Assembly: GCA_023362775.1 (NCBI GenBank)
Contig: JALMGJ010000006.1
Coordinates: 15,388,001-15,452,000, forward strand
DNA length: 64,000 bases
Reading direction: 5' to 3'
Source of the DNA: Charina bottae
Lineage: Eukaryota; Chordata; Lepidosauria; Squamata; Charinaidae
Of this stretch, positions 55,691-64,000 are shown piece after piece. Made by a program: the position numbers and the translations under genes. Numbering within the stretch: the first letter of the stretch is position 1; the number at the start of each line of letters is the position of its first letter. The notes below the pieces were generated by a model. That model was given only the letters and a program-made list of their open reading frames with translations. It was not told where the DNA came from and did no database searches.

Positions 55691-58600
55691 TAGGCACAGC
55701 CAAGATTTGTAAGCCTGTGCAAAACCACAGTTCTGAATTGTGATTGGTTAAAAATAAAGAATGGTTTCTTTCTTGAGATGGCAACACACACGCTAAGTCA
55801 AAACCAAACCTATTTGACATGAAAATGAAATCTGTACGTGCAAAAATAACAGCTCCACAAAAGGACAGCAGGGTTCAGACACCCTGCTGAGCCATAAATC
55901 ACAGTATGTAAACCACAGCTCGGACAACATGTTAACCAGAACCAAACTAATTACATCATGGCCTAGTGAAGTGTCTGGACCCATCATAGAAAGAGGTGCA
56001 TGGGAGAATTCCAGCTGTAATTGAGATATGCAGATTCTCCATTCCAGCTGTAGACACTGGACAATTAGGCTGCTTTGCTATTCATGTACAGTTAAAAGTT
56101 TTCATGTAAAGGCTGTTAAAATACAGGCATTTCGGAGTCTTAATTTCCACCTCTTAACTTCCACCTGGTTGTCTGGGTTTTTGCAGCCCAGATAGAGCAA
56201 CCCTCTGTATGGTTCTACTACTCGCACGTTGAAAAGAACTGCATTGGAAAGTTTACAAAGGTTCTCTGAGGATTCAGACAAACAGCCAAAGGAAAAAGAA
56301 AAAAAGAAAAAAGAAAGCAGTCTGAAAATATATTTCTTATCACTTCGGCAGCCAACATGAGGACTTTTCTTGTCAAGACATACAGAGAAGCCTTTTTGAT
56401 CTATAGTCAACATCTTTCACTGAGGGAGCCAACATTTAATATTGGCTTCCTCTCTACATTACAAAGCCCAAACATTTCCAGCAATATTCCCACACTACCT
56501 TGAAACTGACAGATAACTGGAAAACAAAGGCCCCTTCTATTGCGTTCATGGGCCAAGACCACCACTCCTTGGGGGAGGTCCGCAGAAAGCACCAGCAAAT
56601 CAAAAACACTTCAAGGGAAAGAAGACAGAAATATATACTGTCAGCTTCTGAGAGAGCGGGAGAGGGAGATGGAATTTATTCAAATGATTATTTTAAATTC
56701 CACTGACCTGATACAATACCCTAAGCCATAAGCAAAGCTTCAAGGCAGCGATTTGGCCTGAAAGTGATCAGACACAAAAAAAGCCACCATATCTTAATTC
56801 CATGTCTGAGCCCAGTTGGTAACCTGGATTAATAACTGAAAAAACATACCTTGTTAAATAAGTCATAATGGTTGGGTTCACATAACATGTTAAGCAAGAA
56901 TGAAACAACACATTGTGGCTAAGCATGTTGTATGAGCTGAACTCATGTCTCCAATAAAAGGCCTAGAAATGTGGAGAGTTTATTTATAATTAATGTAATA
57001 TAAGGAACCAAAAATTAATTCAGAGAGAAGGTTTTCTTGGGCAAAAGTAAATGCTAAACATCAGGGTCACAATCCACTCCATTGTTACTTGTGCTCAAAT
57101 TAGAGAGCTATGCTCATGTTTAAACTTGGCTCTCTGGAAGCTTCCTAATTATACTTCACAGAAGCTCCATCCAGCTTAACTAATGGCAAGGATGGTTGGG
57201 CAACATCTGGAGGTCATATATTCCAAGACTCTGGCATCCAGTAGCTTAGCAAGGAAATGAAGACACTGATGTCATTGCAATGGATTTATGGATTCCCCCC
57301 ACCTCTGGGTGAGAGAGTCAGCACAGACTGGGGAAAACAAGTTCAAAATCCCATCAGAATTTTAATGGGAAACATGTCAGTGCCAGGTTCACACATAATG
57401 CACTTCTGGGTTACTGTGATATGTGAGCTTGCTCTTTGGAGTTCACATTGAAGTGGCTACACTTCAATGGGGGGGGGGGAAGGACTTGTAGCTATGGTGG
57501 CCTCACCTTTGCTAGATATATCAAAGAGGAGGCTGGAGAGCCATCTTCCAGAGTTGCTTTCACTTGGATTCCTGCCCAGAGCAAGATGTTGGAGTTAATG
57601 GTATTAACACCCCCATCCAACTCTAGGATTTCTATGATTGAGCTTGGGAGGCCATGAAAAGTGATGGGGCACCACTGGGGGCTGTGGGACTTCAGGTCCC
57701 CCAAATCTGTATTATGGGTTAGCATTATGTATGACCTAAGCTATGTAATTTTTAGAATGACTTTCCTTAACAGGCAACCTTTAGATGCGTGAAGACTGCC
57801 GTGTTCAGAATGCCAATGTATCTTGAGAGCTCCAGTTTGGGGAATGCTTCTTTAGAAACTGTCTTCTTCTGGACTACTGTCTAGGGCAGAGGTGCCCAAT
57901 CTGGGACCTCAGGGCCACAGATGACCAGTGAAAGCCTTGGACTATATCCTCCAAGGACCTCTAAAAGTTGTGACCAAATTATAAAATTGAACATAACAGA
58001 AAATATTAAATATTTGAATGGAGCATAATCATATCATCTAGATTTAATTTTAATTAAATGGAAAAGTAAATAACATTAAATCAAATTTAATTTTTGTGCT
58101 GGCCCCTTCCATCACTTTTTGGCATGTGATTTTGAGTATGTCATTCAAAAACTTTTGGCCTGGAGAAAGCAGGGCCTTTTGATCTAGAATATTGCTGGAA
58201 ATACATCTCTAAAAAAGGTGTCTTTTTGTTGATGATGGCTATTGGATTCAGTTTCATAAACCCAGAACTTTAAAGGGGGAAGAAAGAAAGTTTATGAATT
58301 GGTCAACCATAAAGTAGATGAGAACCTCTTGGTACGTTTGGAGAATCTTGTTTCTTTTTTGCCTTGTAGCTAAACACTATTGGCTTTTAGAAGCTACAAA
58401 CTAACAGAACAGATTTCTTTCACAGCTATTATAGATCTCCGTGAACAATTGTTTTTGAGGCATTTTTCTTTGGAATATTGACAGCAGCAGTGGGGAGCCT
58501 TCATAATATGTGGGCTCTGAATGATTAACTCAGAAATACTCTGAAAAGACATCGCCACCATTCATTTAATAACTTGGAACTGTTTGTTATCTCAACTTAT

Positions 58601-59775
58601 CAATCTTTCTTGATTCAAGAATCTATATTTGGGCTGATACCAGAGAGTGTTTTGTATGCCATTTAGAGAGATGAAAGATTGGTGCCTCCTGTCTTTTCCT
58701 TTCTATAACATAAATGGAAACATTAATCCCACAGTCCAAGGCTATTAAAGCATGCTCTGATCTGTTACAGCTACCTGTGCTCAAAGGGATTGTTAGAAAT
58801 TACTAAAGCTTTCCTTGCCAACGATTGTGTGGACTTTTGCAAGGAGGGGGAGTTTCTACCTTGACATTTGGAAACATTTGTTCTTGGTTTGGAACCGGCA
58901 TGAAAAATGGATGGAATTGGACTCAAACTGAAGAATCGGGTTCACCGTGTGGGAGTGCTGATATTTTGACTTTGGCTTTGGAAGAAGGCAGCAGCAAATG
59001 GCTGAAGCCACACTGACACATTGGATTGCCCTGTTCCCAGCCCAGTCGGGTTGGGTCACGGGTTCTTTTGGATTTGGAAGCAATGGCCACATAGTATGAG
59101 TACTTAAGGCTTTATTCCAGGGCAGTATAAGAAAATAAATAAATAAATAATGACATAATGTGAGAGAGCAATCAAAGAATATTCAAGAGTGGTGGGGAAT
59201 ACAGTGAGAAGGGAGGGAGGGAGGGAACTTAGGCTCCATTCTGCCAGTCAGTGAACTATAGAGATATGATGGCATTTGAACCCCTCCAGAGCCAGCAAAC
59301 ATGCAGCACTCTCCCAGTTAGGTCTGCATCCAAGTTTCATCCCATGGGAGTTTTGACTAACTTATATAGGCTCTGAACCACCATTATGCACACTCCTTTT
59401 CAATGGTCTCATCTCACTGGAGTTTGCCAAGGACAAGTTCATCCTATCTTGTGCTTGGCATGCTTTGTTTAGCTCTGCTGAAAATGAGACCGTCAAGGCT
59501 AAGGAGTCTTTGTTTATACCATATGGCAATGAGACCATCTCAAAGTTAAGGAGTATATATTTCTCAAGGCTAATTGAATTGAAGATGAGAAAAATCGTCC
59601 TACTCTACATGGATGTCCTAGCAAGGACAGGGTAAAACAAAGAATAACAGAGTCGTTTGTCGAGATGGGCGGTGAAGGAATGTGCTAAATAAAATAAATA
59701 ACCCTTTAATAACAAAAACAAGTGCTTGATTAATTCTGTATTACATACTCAATTATTACATAGGAATATTTTATT
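55691..59775. other. Intronic sequence, unassigned
   Basis: No gene or clear repeat. An (aaat)n run lies at about 59132-59151. Confidence 0.5.
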
Positions 59776-60310
59776 ATTTTTTTATTTATTATTCAAATTT
59801 ATCACTGCCCATCTCTACAACAGTAGACTCTGGGCGGTTTACAACAATATCATAAAAACAATTAAAACTTATACAGGTAAAATCCACTAAAATTATAAAT
59901 AGAAAAATCCAAAGATGGTAAGTTCTTAAAAGGAGGGTATTACTAAGCCAACCACCCCCAGGAGGAACTATTATTTCCTTCATTCCAAGCAAGGCGGCAG
60001 AACCAGGTCTTTAAAGAGTTCCTAAAGACCAGGAGCGAGGGCGCCCATCTCACCTCTGGGGGCAAGATATTCCACAGGGCAGGTGCTATCGCAGAGAAGG
60101 CACGCCTCCTGGACCCCGCTAGATGGAGTTCTTTTAGTGATGGGATCCGAAGCATGCCCTCCCTGCATGATCGGGTGGGGCGGGTAGATGTAATTGGGAT
60201 AAGATGGTCCCTCGGATACCCTGGCCCCATGCCATGTAGGGCTTTAAAGGTGATAACTAACACCTTGAATTGGACCCGGAAGCAAACTGGTACCCAATGC
60301 AACTCTATAG
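59776..60310 (-). pseudogene. L2-like LINE 3' end
   Basis: A minus-strand frame (60332 to 59943) encodes ELHWVPVCFRVQFKVLVITF, KALHGMGPGYPRDHLI, ALWNILPPEVRW and FRNSLKTWF. It is the same protein region as at 12372-13145 but a different insertion. The 3' UTR has the cactgcccatctctacaaca and ctctgggcggtttacaac boxes and an AT tail near 59770. Confidence 0.85.
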
Positions 60311-62569
60311 AATATAGAGTTCTATGTACCATGCAGCTAAGGGAAAGAGGTACACACTACTATCCAGTTCCTCCTTGCCAATCTTCTGTTGGAACCACCA
60401 GCACCATGCATGTTCATGTATCACCAGGTGTTAAATTTGATTTAAATGATCAAGTAAAGTGAAATATGTAAGAGGTGATGCCTCTCACCACTTCAGGTAT
60501 GTGTGCCAGTGGTAGACCATGCTCATCTGTGGCATTGCTAATATAATGCCTAGACTCTGTTCACTGCAGTGTGGCTTATGCACATTGTCTTTGAAGATTA
60601 TTCAGCATATTCAGAATAGGAGAGCCAGATGGTTGTTTGGTTTGGAACATAACTCCATAGTATTGAAACTTCTCTACTAGCTTCCTGACCATGTCTGGGT
60701 AGGCCAACTAGTCTTAATTTGCAATACATGCTAAATGCAGAGTTTCCTATCCAAGGCTAAACAAGCTAGGCAAGATGTATTACTGAACTAAGATTTGTGT
60801 GGGTGGAAAATGTACTACATCAAAGCTGATACTGCCTTTTCTGTAGATGTTAACTCCACATAGCTAAGTGAATCACTTTCTTTGGCAAGCCGTGAATATA
60901 ACTTGACCAGTCTCCTAACAGATGAATTCAAGCCTTTGATGAATCTAGAATGGTGGTGATAAGAAACTTGCTTTTGGCATTCAATCATCATTTCCAATTC
61001 CTGGTTTATTTAAAACAAGATTGGGTAATCTGCAGGGCACATGAGGCTTTCAGGCCCTTTTAGGGGTATCCCAGAGATTAGGCAGCCATTGCCACAAGAG
61101 ATATCAACATGTTCATTTTTAGTTTTCCCTCTCTGTCAATTCCCAGGTGGAAATCTGGCCTACTATTGCCCTGAATTCTGTGATTTGTTTTATCCTTTTT
61201 TGGGATATTTGTTCCAAGTACTTTGCCACAAAGATTCCATTTTATATTCTTAATTCATTAATCTTGGGGCACCACATGTCATCACAGCTCAACTCTGGAT
61301 TCCAGGCTATAGTTGATTATCCTTGTTATGCTGAGAACATCTGCAGAGTTACCAACAATACTTATTTTCAGGGATAACTGTATGGAGGCCGAGAGGGAGA
61401 AATCGGGGGGAGAGATTCATATTATTTTAGTCTAGACTATTCTTTAAGAGTGGGCTTCTCTTTAGAACAAGAGTAAAACACATGGTGCCCACCATGGCAA
61501 CCATTTTGTGAATAGGAAGGTCTCTCATTTTGTTTGTATGCTGATCACCCACAATTAGAAATGTGCCCTTGGACCCAGCACATTCCCTGCCTGTGCTTTA
61601 GATGAACTTCAAAATTGGCAAGCCTGCCTTACTGTGTTTAGGAACCCCCTTTGTTCATTCTGCTGTGAGAGGATCCTGGGGTTCCCATTCTGATGGTGCC
61701 ATTAGAAGAAAGTCAAAGTCTTAACAGGAATCTTTTAATTTTCTCTCTCTTCAGACCTAACATTATCCCCATGTTGAAACAGAGTTAACTTTGAGCAATC
61801 ATAATGTTATACTTAAGGTCCATTCCTATCACACCTTTCACTCAGTTGTTCACTTCCAGCATAGCAGTAACCACCCATTGGCATGAATGTTTGCTTATAC
61901 TGGGATTGTTGGTTTTTTTAGGCATATTGTTGTGCTCCCCAACCACAAGTTGTTTTGAAGCGATCCTAGCTGGGCTGTTGTGTCAAGGCTCCAATTGTTC
62001 TGCTTTTTAATTGAAAACTGAATAATATTTTATAACTAGGCCTGATAATCATGCTTGCTCTTAGCAGGTACGGTATGTGGGGGAAAAAACATCTTCAGCT
62101 TGGACTAGCAAGAATTGTGCAGAGTTTCTGAATTGCATTGTTTCTTGTTCAGTCTTAAGGTGGGCTGAACACTTCATTGCCCAGCGAGGAAACCATTGAT
62201 TTTCTCATTTCTAGAGAAACATTGATGAAAGATTTATATGTAAGATCAATTCTATAATATATAAATCATATGATCAACCTGTCTATCCCTGAATTCTGTC
62301 CCCAGACTCCCATTAAAGTTTTCTACAGATTTTTTTTTTTGCCCGTTTAGTTGGCTTAGTGGTGTTTGGTGAGCCCAGACAATATAAGGTAGCTTTGTTT
62401 GTTTCTAATATGCCAGTTATGTAGAAATATGGGCCGTAGGCTAGACCAGGAAGTGAAAAAGTGCATGTTCTCATGGAAAACTAGAATATTAGGACCATAG
62501 AAAGTTGCCTTAGGCTGGTAGACTTTAGAAGCACAATAAACCAACTAAAGAAACAACTCTCTCTCTGTG
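60311..62569. other. Intronic sequence, unassigned
   Basis: No recognised gene or repeat. Confidence 0.5.
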
Positions 62570-62745
62570 TACATGTATTACATTTATACCTCACCCTTCT
62601 TTTAAGAAACTGAGGACAGCAAACAGCGAGTTACTTTTTAAATTTTATCGTCTGTTAGGCTGAGAAATAGTGAGTGGTCCAACTATCCAGCAAGCTTCAT
62701 GATTGAATGGATCTCCTTGGTCCCAGTCCAGCTTCTAAACATTAC
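62570..62745 (-). mobile_element. tRNA-SINE/LINE tail remnant
   Basis: acatttatacctcacccttc, then aggctgagaaatagtgagtg and tccagcaagcttcatgattg recall the minus-strand SINE layout. Strongly diverged. Confidence 0.4.
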
Positions 62746-62961
62746 TATGAGGTAAAAGTACCCTTTGAGTTGAGTTGAAATAAAAGCTCTGTAATAAAAA
62801 AAATACCTTAAAATACATCCTACTTTACAGTCAGCAGTATTACTACTCTATTTACAATCCATTTCCCAAAATTAGGGATCGCTTATGGGCCAAATGTGGC
62901 CCCGGGAATCCCTTTTCCAGCTCCATTTTTTCACCATTTTTCCATTTGAGACAGTTTAGGG

Positions 62962-63281
62962 CAGAGCTTTCCAAACTGTGTGTCGGGACACGTTAGTGTG
63001 TCGGCTGCAGTGTCTGGGTGTGTCGCGGCTGCTGCTGCCTCCGAGCCCTTCCAGGATTCCGTGCAGGTCCTAGTGCCTGCCTTGTGCCTTGCTGCCTCCA
63101 AACCTGCTGTGATTCCGCGCAGGTCCTAGTGCCTGCCTTGTGCCTTGCTGCCTCCAAACCTGCCCTGCCAGGAATCCACGCAGGTCCTAGTGCCTGCCTT
63201 GTGCCCTGCTGTAAGAGTGTGTCACAAAATGATGCATGTCTAAAAAGTGTGTCACCAACATGAAAAGTTTGGAAAGCTCTG
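62962..63281 (+). mobile_element. hAT MITE copy F
   Basis: cagagctttccaaactgtg ... gtttggaaagctctg. Perfect 8-bp duplication gtttaggg (62954-62961 and 63282-63289). About three minisatellite units. Confidence 0.93.
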
Positions 63282-63289
63282 GTTTAGGG

Positions 63290-64000
63290 GAATTAAGTGC
63301 AAAAATGGGTCTCTCATGTCCTGCAGAGGTTTAAAAGCATCCACCGTATCCCTTTGAAATCCTGAACCCCCTTTAGAATGAAAGATGGCTATAAAGCGTA
63401 GGGTAGATTCTCCTGCTCCTTAAATCTGAGAAATCATCATCAGTCATCAGTAAAGGAAGAAAGCCATTGTGAAAACCATACTGAAGAGGTTTTCTTTTTT
63501 TCCCCTATATTGAAAAAATATTCTAAAAATTTCTATATTTTCTATATTTTTTCTATAACAGCACTTTCCTTCTCCACCTGCCCACCCAAGAGACATTGGG
63601 AGTGAGTGCCTACTATGGTTGGTTCAGCAACGTGCTTAAAAGGAAAATTGCTGAGCCAAACCTACATTATTATTGTTTTCCTTCCCAATTTTTTTTGCTT
63701 CAAGGACAGTAAATAAAGGGGCAGAATAAACAGCTGCATACTCAGTAGGAACATTTGGCTTCCTCCCTTTTCTTTGATGCAGTAGCTACTTAGCAGCAAC
63801 ATGAGATATCTGTAACTCTCACTTGACAAGCTCTACTTGGTTGGGTCACACATTTCTTTTTGCTCTGCACTGAAAGCTCACACAATGGTGGAAAGGGATA
63901 TCTGAATTCCCTTACTCCTTGGTTTGTGTATCCTTATGAAACAGGATAGATGTGTCATAGGGGAGATTAACTAGTGAATACGGATTCCTGTTTGGCCATT
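63290..64000. other. Intronic sequence, unassigned
   Basis: No recognised feature up to the window edge. Confidence 0.5.

Larger units (their letters stand above)
30966..64000 (+). other. RERG: RERG intron 2 (continues beyond window)
   Basis: It begins with a consensus gtaagt donor. I looked for the next exon of a Ras-like fold (switch I and the DTAGQ block) on the plus strand and saw none, so at least 33 kb of intron is implied. Mammalian RERG also has very large introns. Confidence 0.7.

Overview
This is vertebrate nuclear DNA, most likely from a squamate reptile (lizard or snake). It is gene-poor and intron-rich. It carries tRNA-derived SINEs of two squamate types (one like Sauria SINE, one like the tRNA SINEs of Anolis), L2/CR1- and R4-like LINE remnants, palindromic hAT MITEs, a TA-flanked Tc1/mariner-like MITE family, and one intact Ty1/copia element. 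The species cannot be fixed from the sequence alone.

One host gene is recognised, on the + strand: RERG, the Ras-related and estrogen-regulated growth inhibitor. A CpG island (about 17160-18240) with a strong splice donor at 18144 looks like its promoter and 5' UTR exon. The first coding exon (30785-30965, ATG at 30905) encodes the N-terminus and most of the GTPase P-loop, then splices at gtaagt. Everything from 30966 to the right edge appears to be the next intron; I saw no later RERG exon.

Layout. 1-17000: upstream flank full of repeats (an R4-like LINE C-terminus, GT/GATA microsatellites, SINEs, hAT MITEs, an LTR interrupted by a hAT MITE, L2-like LINE ends, and a complex inverted/direct rearrangement near 14.0-14.4 kb). 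17160-18240: CpG island and exon 1. 18144-30784: intron 1, with MITEs, a multimerised SINE, an R4-like LINE with restriction-like endonuclease, a CR1 endonuclease fragment and LTR fragments. 30785-30965: RERG coding exon. 30966-64000: intron 2, with SINEs, MITEs and the copia element.

The strongest feature is the Ty1/copia retrotransposon at 39459-44541 (5083 bp). It has two 483-bp LTRs that I read as identical, a 5-bp target duplication (agttg), a polypurine tract, a possible copia-type primer site and one uninterrupted gag-pol frame with every catalytic residue I could check. It sits inside an older MITE, in sense orientation within the RERG intron, and looks like a very recent, possibly active, insertion. 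The other items worth a second look are structural: a hAT MITE family with an internal expanding 61-bp minisatellite, a SINE segment multimerised with the same junction at three loci, perfect inverted repeats, and an A-B-A'-B template-switch-like rearrangement.
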